64,000 nucleotides of DNA from Oscillospiraceae bacterium (GCA_021629085.1 JAJXRJ010000003.1:27913-91912); one strand, 5' to 3'. Positions 18,201-26,080 are shown, numbered from the stretch's first letter. Made by a program: numbers and translations. The notes: generated from the letters alone by a model not told the origin.

Positions 18201-18680
18201 GTATCTACACGGATATTTTATATGGACAAAGGCGTCATTTATGAGGAAGGGACGCCGGAACAGCTATTTGAACACCCGAAGACTGACCGGTGCCGGGCGT
18301 TTGTCCAACGCCTGAAAACCTTCCACTTGGATATTACTTCCAAGGCGTTCGATTTTATTGGCACGGCGGCCGACATTGACCGCTTTGCCCGCAGACAGTT
18401 GCTGGGTGCGCAGCAGTCGCTCAAGTATCAGCAGATTTTTGAGGAGCTTTGTGTGACGAGTATTCTGCCCACACTTCCGGATGATGCGTGCAGCCTGAGC
18501 TTTGATGCACTTTGCAGTGAGGACGGCAGCGAATGCGAAGCGATCATCCGCTGGAAGGGAGAACCGTTCGACCCGCTGACTCAGGGGGATGCGTTAAGCG
18601 TGGCTCTGGCCGTCAGCCGGACCAAGAGCAGCACCCATACCTATGCCGATGGGCTCAACACAGTGACCATTGTATTTTAA
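15270..18680 (+). CDS. All-in-one amino-acid ABC transporter (binding domains, permease, ATPase) with degenerate RsbW-like C-terminus
   Basis: 1136 aa, far longer than any single ABC subunit. Lipoprotein-type signal (MLLSGC). Residues 35-165 look like lobe 2 of an SBP_bac_3 domain; 173-400 a full SBP_bac_3; 410-510 only lobe 1. Residues 535-760 are a HisM-type permease (QGIPVLVLLMVLFYVV; EAAAAMGF). Residues 775-1015 are a GlnQ-type ATPase: GPSGTGKST, LSGGQKQR, IVLFDEPTSALD. Residues 1018-1136 align by eye with the RsbW-like tail of the MATE protein (FEELCVTSIL, IRWKGEPFDP, then TVTIVF) but lack the N-box Asn and the GLG motif, so it is probably inactive and may only bind partners. Confidence 0.92.
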   Translation: MNRTRAAGRLLCVIWLLSVFSMLLSGCNTVEAKSITSIRQLDGKAIGVMTGSSFDVHTDNLIEDADKQYYDRVPDLALAVEQEKIAGFLIDEPIARVLCQENQAVTYLPDVLVEESYAAAFSKTERGAALRDEYNEYLAQIRADGTLEEIDGIWLGTDESKKVVEDWTSFPAENGVIRMAVKTDVAPFCYVKDDQIVGYDIDIMVRFCKEYGYGLEVVSTEIASIFAGLSTGTYDVSAAGLTVTEEREESVNFSEPNYTGGIVAVVANAGQNQVRFQTLQDFAGTTVGAVTGTIHNELVSAVVSGCNYQYYDDFSALLLALQSGTLDAVVADMPIAQLAVARQPDLMIFPDTVAPDSYGLGLQKGSPLTEQVSAIIQRYTEDGTLDALREKWLGADESVKTIDVGEYDAPNGVLRYAHDSTLEPMSYVSSSGESLGFEVELVALIAKELGMELEITQSTFNALITMLGSGRADIVSGSISITDERKESIDFPTTHYVGGTVLIVRGEDLGQSSADTDAGTGFWQGLADSFHKNFIEEARWKMILSGLGVTFVIAVCSALFGTILGFGLCLLRRSRNRALSRVTAAFIRLIQGIPVLVLLMVLFYVVFAGARLDGIVVSIIGFSINFAVYVSEMIRTGINAVDAGQWEAAAAMGFGRVKTFTKIIAPQAARHVLPVYKGEFISMVKMTSVVGYIAVQDLTKVTDLIRSRTFEAFFPLILAAVLYFLLAWCLTLLLGLVERKIDPQRRRRELKGIDRELALQTNPEGESKTVHNEETVITVSHLKKVFPNITPLEDVNAVISKGEVISIIGPSGTGKSTLLRCLNRLETPTEGQIEVFGQPMTGVKPAQLSAVRRRMGMVFQSFNLFAHLTVIENIMLGPVELLGLTRQQAYEQGMRLLASVGLAEKALNYPDELSGGQKQRVAIARTLGMQPEIVLFDEPTSALDPTMVGEVLAVIRSLAGQGLTMLIVTHEMKFARDVSTRIFYMDKGVIYEEGTPEQLFEHPKTDRCRAFVQRLKTFHLDITSKAFDFIGTAADIDRFARRQLLGAQQSLKYQQIFEELCVTSILPTLPDDACSLSFDALCSEDGSECEAIIRWKGEPFDPLTQGDALSVALAVSRTKSSTHTYADGLNTVTIVF

Positions 18681-18706
18681 GAAGGCAAACACAGGAGGAG
18701 ATGCCC

Positions 18707-18844
18707 GTGATACAAGCTGTGGACGGGTTTTCAGGAGTGCCGCTGTCCTGGCGGTCTGCGGCCTTGTGCTGGCGATGCCGGTCAGTTTTGGCACAGAAAG
18801 CCCTTTATGAAACAGGCAATAAAAGGAAGGGAGATCAATTATGA
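18707..18844 (+). pseudogene. Probable broken small exported protein
   Basis: A GTG at 18707 stands 8 bases after AGGAGG, but its frame (45 codons) looks non-coding. One frame over, starting near 18705, a classic signal peptide appears: GRVFRSAAVLAVCGLVLAMP, then SFGTESPL and a stop. I read this as a frameshifted, truncated leader of a former exported protein. Its last bases overlap the next gene. Confidence 0.35.
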
Positions 18845-19263
18845 AAATACGAAAAATGGGTACTTGGCTGTTGTTGGTGGCGCTGTCTGTTTTGCTTCTG
18901 CTGTCCGGCTGCGGACAGCAGAGTGATCAGACAACGGAAATGGTGTATCACGTATATTTTGGGCTGAACGATGCGGACACCGGTAAGCAGGAGGTCTCGA
19001 TGGACGACGCTTCCTCGTATATTCGGGGCGTTATCGAAAGCTACGGTTACGGGTATACAGAACACCGCACCTACGGCGCTTATACGGAAAACGGTGAAAG
19101 CAAAGGCAACGATACGCTGGTATATATGCTGACCTTTGTGGAGGAAGAAAATGTAGAGAAGATCGCAAACGAGGTTGCCGATCATCTGAACTTGGCATCC
19201 GTCCTCTGCCAGAAAGAGGAGATGCCTTACACTTTTTATGCCGGTGAAGAAAAGCAGTCGTGA
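18841..19263 (+). CDS. Small lipoprotein, DUF3574-like
   Basis: 140 aa with a lipoprotein signal (VALSVLLLLSGCG). The mature part (VYHVYFGLNDADTG, then DTLVYMLTFVEEENVEKIANEVADHL, ending PYTFYAG) has the alternating strand/helix pattern of a small alpha+beta domain and resembles DUF3574. Extracytoplasmic. GGAAGGGAG ribosome site. Role in the operon unknown. Confidence 0.7.
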   Translation: MKIRKMGTWLLLVALSVLLLLSGCGQQSDQTTEMVYHVYFGLNDADTGKQEVSMDDASSYIRGVIESYGYGYTEHRTYGAYTENGESKGNDTLVYMLTFVEEENVEKIANEVADHLNLASVLCQKEEMPYTFYAGEEKQS

Positions 19264-19306
19264 GCCGGCTATGAATTTTGCCGTAACAAAAAATGGAGGT
19301 TATCAC

Positions 19307-19603
19307 ATGAACATCATAAAAAAGACGGAAGGAACCACCCTGAATCTCGCCCTGGAAGGGCGGCTGGACACAACAACGGCTCCACAACTCGAAGCGGAGC
19401 TCAAAGACGCTATGGATGGCATTACAGAGTTGAATATGGATTTTGAAAAGCTGGAGTACTTGTCCTCCGCCGGCCTGCGGGTTATCCTGGCTGCGCAGAA
19501 GACGATGAATAAGCAGGGGAAAATGGTAATCCGTCATGTCAACGAAACGATTCATGAAGTATTTGAAGTGACCGGCTTTATCGATATCCTAACGATTGAA
19601 TAA
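19307..19603 (+). CDS. STAS-domain anti-sigma factor antagonist, copy 2
   Basis: 98 aa from ATG 19307 (GGAGG 7 bases upstream; the longer frame from 19238 has no ribosome site). Same length as copy 1 at 3019 and about three-quarters identical, with the same LEYLSSAGLRVI phosphorylation motif and an identical FEVTGFIDILTIE C-terminus. It follows the ABC fusion, which ends in an RsbW-like domain, so each transporter fusion has its own STAS protein nearby. Confidence 0.92.
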   Translation: MNIIKKTEGTTLNLALEGRLDTTTAPQLEAELKDAMDGITELNMDFEKLEYLSSAGLRVILAAQKTMNKQGKMVIRHVNETIHEVFEVTGFIDILTIE

Positions 19604-19615
19604 GAGGCGTGTGAG

Positions 19616-20584
19616 ATGAAGGTTGCAGTTATTGGCAATGGAAATGTAGGGATGGCCACCTTGGGGGAGCTGCTTCGGATGCCGGAAATCCGGGAACTGG
19701 CGCTGGTGGGCAGGAACGTGGAGCGAGTCCGTGCCGAGGTGGACGATTATGCGGACGCGCAGATCCTTCATGCTACTCCCGGCGTCAGGCTCTCTGGCGG
19801 TGGCTATGAAAAGACAGCAGGTGCGGACATCCTCCTCTATGCCGCTGGGGCAGCACAGAAGCCGGGACAGACACGGCTGGATCTGGCGGCGGAAAATGTG
19901 CGCATCACGCGGCAGATTTTCAGCGAGGTCAACCGCTATAACAGAGACGGCATTGTTATCTGTCTGAGCAATCCGGTGGATCTGATCACCGCCGTAGTAT
20001 GCGAGTGTACGGGTCGGCCGCCGGAAAAAGTGATCGGCACGGGTACGCTGCTGGATACCGCCCGGCTGAAAAAATACCTGTCGAATCTCCTGGATGTGTC
20101 GCCCGCTTCGGTGACGGCGTATGTGCTGGGGGAGCATGGCGACAGCTCCTGTGTGATTTGGAGCGCAACGCGTATTTCCGGCCAGCCTGTCGATAGATTC
20201 CTGTCTTTCACTCTGGAGGATGAGGCACATATCCAGCGGCAGACGATGGCAGGCATGGTGCGCGGCAGCGCGGGGAAAATCATCCGCGCCAAGGGCTCCA
20301 CAGCTTACGGCGTGGCGGCTGCGGCCGGACGGCTGGTACAGGCCATTATCCATGATACGCGGGATATCTTGACCGTATCAGTGCGGCTGGAAGGCGCATA
20401 CGGTAAAAACGGGTTTGCCATATCGGTTCCATGCGTTGTGGACAGACAGGGCGCCCGCGTAGCGGCGGAGCTGCCGATGTCGGAGGAAGAGAAAAAGGCG
20501 TTTGACGTTTCTGCGGATGTGGTAGCCGCTGTAACAAAAAAATTTATAGGGAGAGGATTCGATTTGAATGATGAAATCCAATGA
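19616..20584 (+). CDS. L-lactate/2-hydroxyacid dehydrogenase family protein
   Basis: 322 aa, normal for the LDH/MDH superfamily. NAD motif GNGNVG at residues 7-12. LSNPVDLIT and GEHGDSS carry the substrate Asn and catalytic His. In the specificity loop (QKPGQTRLDL) Gln occupies the position that is Arg in malate dehydrogenases, favouring lactate or a larger 2-hydroxyacid. Cytoplasmic; interconverts a 2-oxoacid and 2-hydroxyacid with NADH. It sits two genes from CstA, a family that includes pyruvate transporters, so pyruvate could be a shared metabolite. Confidence 0.88.
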   Translation: MKVAVIGNGNVGMATLGELLRMPEIRELALVGRNVERVRAEVDDYADAQILHATPGVRLSGGGYEKTAGADILLYAAGAAQKPGQTRLDLAAENVRITRQIFSEVNRYNRDGIVICLSNPVDLITAVVCECTGRPPEKVIGTGTLLDTARLKKYLSNLLDVSPASVTAYVLGEHGDSSCVIWSATRISGQPVDRFLSFTLEDEAHIQRQTMAGMVRGSAGKIIRAKGSTAYGVAAAAGRLVQAIIHDTRDILTVSVRLEGAYGKNGFAISVPCVVDRQGARVAAELPMSEEEKKAFDVSADVVAAVTKKFIGRGFDLNDEIQ

Positions 20585-20675
20585 GATTGCGTTATCGAAT
20601 CGCCTGTCCTGTGCCGTGAATGCGCTGCAGGAGGTGGAGCAGGCATCCGGACAGGCGGGGCTGACGATGTGGTAG
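20571..20675 (+). other. Short ORF overlapping the dehydrogenase stop
   Basis: 34 codons from ATG 20571 (MKSNEIALSNRLSCAVNALQEVEQ...). If the frame shifted by one base near 20660 the reading would continue ADDVVVSVKSHWKGVRNQ. It could be a small translationally coupled gene or the head of a broken one. Confidence 0.3.
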
Positions 20676-20712
20676 TATCTGTAAAAAGCCACTGGAAGGG
20701 CGTAAGGAACCA

Positions 20713-20976
20713 ATGATTTTTGCCGCCAACGATGTCAGCGGCGCCCGTCATGTGGCGCTGAAAATCGCAAACATTGACGAAGCGTTTTTACATATTCAAT
20801 CTATGCCCGATACGCGGCTGATTAACGGGAGCGAGAACTACAAGGTTTTCCAAATCAGCGAAACCAAGCCGGGCGAAGTTCATTACATTCTTAAGGGCTT
20901 GGATATTGACCCCAATAAGCGAGACTGTATCTTGAAGCAGGCGATAGACGACCTGATGCCGGATAATGAAAAATAG
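20713..20976 (+). CDS. Small hypothetical protein
   Basis: 87 aa (MIFAANDVSGARHVALKIAN ... LIDPNKRD-type C-terminal region), with a weak GTAAGGA ribosome site. It has a plausible strand/helix pattern and an acidic helical C-terminus. HVALKIANIDEAF recalls the start of a vicinal-oxygen-chelate repeat, but the metal ligands are not convincing. It may be a partial gene. In-operon between the dehydrogenase and CstA. Confidence 0.45.
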   Translation: MIFAANDVSGARHVALKIANIDEAFLHIQSMPDTRLINGSENYKVFQISETKPGEVHYILKGLDIDPNKRDCILKQAIDDLMPDNEK

Positions 20977-20994
20977 AAAGGAGATTGAAAACCT

Positions 20995-22422
20995 ATGATT
21001 ACATTTTGTTGTGCTATCCTCCTTCTCATCGGAGGCTATTTCCTGTATGGGAGGCTGGCGGAAAAGGTGTTCCGTCCTGATGACCGGCCAACGCCGGCGG
21101 TGGATCACCCGGACGGTGTGGACTATGTGCCGATGAAAACGTGGCGGGTATTTTTGATCCAGCTATTAAACATTGCGGGCACAGGCCCGATTTTTGGAGC
21201 GCTGATGGGCGCGGTATTTGGTCCGGTGGTGTTTTTATGGATTGTATTCGGCTCGATTCTGGGCGGCGCTATACACGACTATATGAGCGGTATGATTTCC
21301 GTGCGCATGAACGGCGCTTCCATATCCGAAATTGTGGGAAAATACCTGGGACAAACCGCCAAACAGGTGATGCGGGTATTTTCAGTGGTGTTGTTAATTT
21401 TAGTTGGCGCCGTATTCACCACCAGCCCGGCAGCGTTGATTGCCAGGCTCACTCCGGACTGGATGAATACCACCTTCTGGGTGGCGGTGATCTTGGTGTA
21501 TTATCTGCTGGCTACCCTGTTGCCCATTGATAAGGTCATTGGCAAGCTATATCCCGTTTTCGGCGTGGTGCTGGTACTGATGGCACTAGGGATCATTGGC
21601 GGACTGATAGCCGGAGGTTATCAACTGCCGGAAATTTCCTTTGTAAACCAGCATCCAGACGGCCAGCCCGTCTGGCCGTTTATGTTTGTCACGGTGGCCT
21701 GCGGCGCAGTATCAGGCTTCCATGCCACGCAGTCCCCCATGATGGCACGGTGTCTGAAAACAGAAAAGGATGGCCGCAAGGTGTTTTACGGCGCTATGAT
21801 CGCGGAGAGCGTAATTGCCCTGGTTTGGGCAGCGGCCGGAGTGGCCTTTTACGGAGCTACCGGTGGGTTGCAGCAGGCATTGGCCGATTTGGGGCAGTCA
21901 GGTGTGGTGTACGATATTTCGGTGTCTCTGCTGGGAGTGTTCGGAGGTGCTTTGGCAATCATCGGCGTGGTGGTCTGCCCAGTTTCCTCCGGCGATACGG
22001 CGTTCCGCAGCGCACGGCTGACCATCGCTGACTGGCTTCATATCGACCAGTCCAAGCTGCCCAAGCGCTTGGCGATCACTTTGCCACTGCTGGGGGTGGG
22101 GGCACTGCTGACCCAGTTAAACTTCGACGTCATCTGGCGGTATTTTTCCTGGAGCAATCAGACGCTGGCTATGATTACTCTGTGGGCAGGGGCGATGTAC
22201 CTGGCCCGGAATGCGGAAAAGTGGTGGTATTCGGTGATATGTGCGGTGCCAGCCGCATTTATGTCAGGGGTTTCTTGTACTTATATCCTGATGGCTGAAG
22301 AAGGGTTCCGGCTCTCTCAGTCTGTCGCCTATCCCGTCGGTGCGGCATTTGCCTTAGCATGTACGCTTCTTTATGCAGTAAAGGCAGGAAGAAAAAAGAA
22401 CCGGCAGCTGCGCGGGCAATAA
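20995..22422 (+). CDS. cstA: Carbon starvation protein CstA-family transporter
   Basis: 475 aa, the short CstA form seen in many Clostridia (E. coli CstA is about 700). About 12-14 membrane helices. Family motifs: LLNIAGTGPIFGALMGA near residue 58, GGAIHDYMSGMISVR, and PVSSGDTAFRSARL near residue 328. CstA proteins import peptides or pyruvate. AGAAAGGAGA precedes the ATG. Last transporter of the operon headed by LytTR-type promoter 2. Confidence 0.92.
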   Translation: MITFCCAILLLIGGYFLYGRLAEKVFRPDDRPTPAVDHPDGVDYVPMKTWRVFLIQLLNIAGTGPIFGALMGAVFGPVVFLWIVFGSILGGAIHDYMSGMISVRMNGASISEIVGKYLGQTAKQVMRVFSVVLLILVGAVFTTSPAALIARLTPDWMNTTFWVAVILVYYLLATLLPIDKVIGKLYPVFGVVLVLMALGIIGGLIAGGYQLPEISFVNQHPDGQPVWPFMFVTVACGAVSGFHATQSPMMARCLKTEKDGRKVFYGAMIAESVIALVWAAAGVAFYGATGGLQQALADLGQSGVVYDISVSLLGVFGGALAIIGVVVCPVSSGDTAFRSARLTIADWLHIDQSKLPKRLAITLPLLGVGALLTQLNFDVIWRYFSWSNQTLAMITLWAGAMYLARNAEKWWYSVICAVPAAFMSGVSCTYILMAEEGFRLSQSVAYPVGAAFALACTLLYAVKAGRKKNRQLRGQ

Positions 22423-22438
22423 GAAAGGAGACAGGATT

Positions 22439-23581
22439 ATGTTTTTAAGAAAAGCGGCTGCTTTACTTACAGCGGCAATTTTGTTGTGTTCCCTTGCAGG
22501 CTGTGCCGGTGCGGGCGAAGAATCGTCATCCGGCGATCGTTCTCCTGTAGCGGGGAAAAAGGTGGCGTATATTATGCAGATGGCTTCGTCGGATATCTTT
22601 GATATGTGGGCCGATGCTGCGGAGAAAACCGCTGAGGGGCTTGGCATGGAGTTTCAGGCTTTCTTCTGTGACGGTTCGGACGAAAAATGGCAGGATACAG
22701 CCAGACAATGTGCTGCCGACGGCTATGACGGATTGCTGCTCAGCCACGGCGGCCAAAGCTATGCGTATACCTTTCTGTGCGAGTTGACAGAGCAGTATCC
22801 GGATTTAAAGATTGTGACGTTTGACACCCTATTTGAGGACGGCAATGGGCAGACGCAGAAAATAGAAGGCGTTACACAATTCTTCCAGCAGGATTCCCAA
22901 TTGGCGGAGTTGCTGCTCGACTACATCTGCAATGCCTTGTATGCCGACAAAACGGCTGCGGGCGAGCCGATCAATATCCTCAAGGTGTGGGAAGGGCCGC
23001 AGTTTTTATCGTCCTTTGACCGCCGCCAGGAAGGATATGCGCACTATGAGGAACAGGGGCTGATTAGGACGGTGGAAACAATCGGCCCTGACGATCACAG
23101 CAACGCCGAATCCTCCATAGCAGAGGTGGTGTTTGATGCGCTGGCAGGTTTTGAAGAAGGCGAGATTGACGCCATATGGTGCTGCTATGATTTGTACGCC
23201 CGCGGTGTTTATGACGCTCTCAAAAAAGCAAATCTGGATATTCCCATGGTGAGTGTGGATATTTGCAACGCTGATATCGAGAAAATGGCAGAGGAAGGAT
23301 CTTGCTGGAAGGCCTGTGCCACGACGAATTGGAGTTATAACGGGGAATTTGGTATACGGGTGCTTGCATTGGAACTGGCGCAAGAGTATGACCGCATCCT
23401 GGATCCCATGACAGGGGAGGCAAGCGACTGGCTGGAACTCCCAGCCAGCTTGGTAACACAGGAAATGGTTTCGGCGGGCAATGTGGATGTGACCAATCTG
23501 GAAACGGTGGCTGGAACTTCGTACAGCGACCGTTCATGGATACCGACAACCAGTTGGATGGAAAAACTCCTAGGGAGTTAA
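22439..23581 (+). CDS. Periplasmic-binding-protein-like lipoprotein (Peripla_BP_4 type)
   Basis: 380 aa with lipoprotein signal LLCSLAGC. The mature part starts KKVAYIMQMASSDIFDMW, followed by GLLLSHGG and DAIWCCYDLYARGVYDALKKA: the two-lobe fold of sugar-type solute-binding proteins. No sugar permease or ATPase lies nearby, so it may be a receptor or serve a distant transporter. GAAAGGAG ribosome site; last gene before a terminator. Confidence 0.85.
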   Translation: MFLRKAAALLTAAILLCSLAGCAGAGEESSSGDRSPVAGKKVAYIMQMASSDIFDMWADAAEKTAEGLGMEFQAFFCDGSDEKWQDTARQCAADGYDGLLLSHGGQSYAYTFLCELTEQYPDLKIVTFDTLFEDGNGQTQKIEGVTQFFQQDSQLAELLLDYICNALYADKTAAGEPINILKVWEGPQFLSSFDRRQEGYAHYEEQGLIRTVETIGPDDHSNAESSIAEVVFDALAGFEEGEIDAIWCCYDLYARGVYDALKKANLDIPMVSVDICNADIEKMAEEGSCWKACATTNWSYNGEFGIRVLALELAQEYDRILDPMTGEASDWLELPASLVTQEMVSAGNVDVTNLETVAGTSYSDRSWIPTTSWMEKLLGS

Positions 23582-23636
23582 GCAAAGGAGTGGCAGTTGC
23601 CAGATAGAAGGACCGGATGTCATGATTGTAATTTAG

Positions 23637-23690
23637 AGTCAATAGTATTTCTGTGCCCATTTGGCCACAGGAGCTATTGGCTTTTTATTT
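23637..23690 (+). terminator. Terminator of the block 14017-23581
   Basis: Stem AGTCAATAG / CTATTGGCT with an inner loop of about 28 bases followed by TTTTTATTTT. Confidence 0.6.
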
Positions 23691-23691
23691 T

Positions 23692-23826
23692 ATGCGGGAA
23701 ACCGTACTTTATATTGCAGAAATGATGAAACCAAAGACAATTGCAGTCAATTTATTCGGCGCTCCGGGCGCCGGCAAATCCACATTTATGGCGGTATTAT
23801 TTGCTAGGCAGTTGAGTGGAAAATGA
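23692..23826 (+). pseudogene. P-loop ATPase/kinase N-terminal fragment, phage-type
   Basis: 44 codons: MRETVLYIAEMM, then INLFGAPGAGKST-like text (VNLFGAPGAGKST) with an intact Walker A, then a stop. Phage and plasmid nucleoside-kinase-like AAA proteins begin this way; the rest is gone. Adjacent to a second broken frame and a tRNA gene. Confidence 0.55.
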
Positions 23827-24070
23827 TAAAAGAAAGCCCGGTTGTTTGTGCGCCTCCAAAGAAAAACAAAGTAGAGGCGGCAATCTGGGCCCCGGATGAG
23901 GTTTGAATTGTCGCAAAAAAATTGGGAAATCCTTTTATCAGCATGAAGAGGCAAGGGAAATGGAGAGGGATGGAGTAAAGGAAGAGGTTTTGCTCGATCT
24001 TGCTAACAAGCTCCCAAAAAATCCCGAATCGCGCAATAAGTTGTTCGCTGCACTTGGCACAGCGAGTTGA
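23823..24070 (+). pseudogene. Broken gene of unknown family beside tRNA-Arg
   Basis: Reads as one protein only if an in-frame TGA near 23904 and a frameshift near 23937 are ignored: KVEAAIWAPDEV, then IVAKKLGNPF, then YQHEEAREMERDGVKEEV and LLDLANKLPKNPESRNKLF. The coherent continuation across frames argues for real former coding sequence. Family not recognised; likely mobile-element debris together with the P-loop fragment. Confidence 0.45.
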
Positions 24071-24124
24071 TACAAACTTCCGCTGTTAGCAAATGTGCGG
24101 TGGGTGTTAGCAAACTCTGCTGAC

Positions 24125-24165
24125 AAAAAACGGGATTCAAGATTTTTATAGAATCTTGAATCCCG
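24125..24165 (-). terminator. Terminator of the tRNA-Arg transcript
   Basis: On the minus strand CGGGATTCAAGATT pairs perfectly with AATCTTGAATCCCG over a 7-base loop, then TTTTTT. It lies just past the tRNA 3' end. Confidence 0.8.
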
Positions 24166-24195
24166 CGCCACCACTGTATTTCTCAGTGTGTAGGT

Positions 24196-24272
<77 letters not shown>

Positions 24273-24490
24273 ATGTATAATTTTTATGGGAAACATCCCT
24301 CGAGAAAAGGACATTTCGTTTATCGTTAGATGCCCTGTTTTGCCGAAACAACAACGCACTTTTCAACCGACTTTTTATATTTTAGCACATGTTTTAAAAA
24401 AAAGCAATACATTTTTTATAAAAATTCCAATTATTGTTGGTTTTCTAGAAAGCAGGCTGCATGCTATAATGGGAGCAAGGGGGTGGTTTT

Positions 24491-26077
24491 GTGGATATCC
24501 GCAAAATCCGGGAGCGGCTTTTAGCAGGTGAGAGCCTCTATTCTCTGCCGCTTAGGGTGGCCTATTATGCGCGTGTGTCTACTGATAAATACGAGCAGAT
24601 GTCCTCTTTGGACAATCAGATTTCCTATTTTGATTCCATGATTCAAAAAAATCACAGCTGGACGTTTGCCGGCGGCTATGTGGATGAGGGGTTAAGCGGC
24701 ACCAGCGTGTCCAAGCGGCAGAAATTTTTAAATATGATTTCCGATGCAAAGGCCGGCCGGTTTGACTTAATTGTGACCAAAGAAATCAGCCGGTTTTCCA
24801 GAAATACGCTGGACAGCATCCGCTATACCCAGGAGCTCATCCAGTGCGGCGTCGGCGTTTTTTTTCAGTCCGACAATATCAACACACTCCTGCCGGACAG
24901 TGAGCTTCGGCTGACCATCATGGCCGGCATTGCGCAGGACGAGGTGCGGAAGCTTTCCGAACGCGTGCGGTTTGGATTTTCCCAGTCCATTGCGCAGGGG
25001 CGGGTTTTGGGCGCACCGCCCTATGGATATGAAAAAAAAGACGGCATACTTCACATAAACGCCGAACAGGCGGCAGTGGTCAGGCAGATTTTTACGCTGT
25101 ATGCCACGGGCAGTATGGGGCTTCGGCAAATTTCAAACCACCTTGCTGCCAATGGAATTGTCAATAAAAATGGAAAGCCGTTCACCTATCCGACGCTTAA
25201 GGGGATTCTCACCAACCCGAAATACAAGGGGTATTATTGCGGAAGAAAATATGCTTCTGCAGATTTTAAATATGGCAAAAAGCAGCGGCTGGAGCAGACA
25301 GAGTGGGTGGTGTACCGAGACAATTCCATTCCAGTGATTGTGGATGAGATGCTGTGGGAGCAGGCAAACGGGATTTTATCCAAGCGAAGCACATCACTGC
25401 GCGAAACGGGGCGCGCGGCTGCCAACCGCTATTTTTACAGCGGGCGCATTGTTTGCGCGGCACACAACACAGGCTATCACCGGCAGATGTACGGCGGAAA
25501 AGAAGTGTGGAACTGTAAAGTATACCGGGAAAAGGGACGCAGGCAAGGATGCGAAAGCCCAACGGTATATTCTTGTGAGCTGGATGCCATCTTGGAGTCG
25601 GTTGTAAAGACGCTGCACAGTCATAGCAAGGCGTTATACGAAGCAATATGTGCCCGCCAGCAGCAGTTTACGCAAGTGGAACAGGACAAACAGGCGCTTT
25701 TTAAACTGCGCCGTAAAAAGGAAATGCTTTTAGAACTGGTGACGGGCGGGTTTTTGGAAAAAACGGAGTTTGCCCGGCAAAACCAGGCGGCAAATGAGGC
25801 CATTTGCGCGTTGGAACACAAGCTGGAACAGCACACCTTTTCCCGCCTTTCACAAAAGCAGCTGTCCGAACAATTTTTGGATTGGCACACAGCCGGCATT
25901 GAAAAAATTTTGGTTTCCGGCAGCCGGGAGGACATTTTGCTTGATGTGCGCCTAAAGCTGCCCGGCCAAATTTTTTTGGACAATCACTTCCTTTCGTTAC
26001 AGGAAATAGGTATTTCACAGGCGCAAGTATCCCGGCTTGAAAAGAGCGCGATGGAGCATATGAAAAAGTATATTTGA
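24491..26077 (+). CDS. Large serine recombinase
   Basis: 528 aa, GTG start behind GGGGGTGG. Resolvase catalytic domain residues 20-170: active Ser in YYARVSTD, then SLDNQ and the Arg-containing ISRFSRNTLDSIRY. Recombinase DNA-binding domain 185-290. Zinc-ribbon with Cys/His around residues 317-360 (GRIVCAAH, WNCKVY, GCESP), then a coiled coil near 380-440. Such enzymes catalyse element integration or excision, but no other mobility genes lie near. It is 220 bases from tRNA-Arg, with a terminator directly after it. Confidence 0.93.
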   Translation: MDIRKIRERLLAGESLYSLPLRVAYYARVSTDKYEQMSSLDNQISYFDSMIQKNHSWTFAGGYVDEGLSGTSVSKRQKFLNMISDAKAGRFDLIVTKEISRFSRNTLDSIRYTQELIQCGVGVFFQSDNINTLLPDSELRLTIMAGIAQDEVRKLSERVRFGFSQSIAQGRVLGAPPYGYEKKDGILHINAEQAAVVRQIFTLYATGSMGLRQISNHLAANGIVNKNGKPFTYPTLKGILTNPKYKGYYCGRKYASADFKYGKKQRLEQTEWVVYRDNSIPVIVDEMLWEQANGILSKRSTSLRETGRAAANRYFYSGRIVCAAHNTGYHRQMYGGKEVWNCKVYREKGRRQGCESPTVYSCELDAILESVVKTLHSHSKALYEAICARQQQFTQVEQDKQALFKLRRKKEMLLELVTGGFLEKTEFARQNQAANEAICALEHKLEQHTFSRLSQKQLSEQFLDWHTAGIEKILVSGSREDILLDVRLKLPGQIFLDNHFLSLQEIGISQAQVSRLEKSAMEHMKKYI

Positions 26078-26080
26078 CAA

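Noticed and set aside
20713..20976. Glyoxalase/VOC assignment
   Set aside because: Only a short N-terminal resemblance and no convincing metal ligands, so it is left as hypothetical.
24286..24531. 81-aa frame running into the serine recombinase gene
   Set aside because: No ribosome site or recognisable composition; it covers the AT-rich promoter region of the recombinase.
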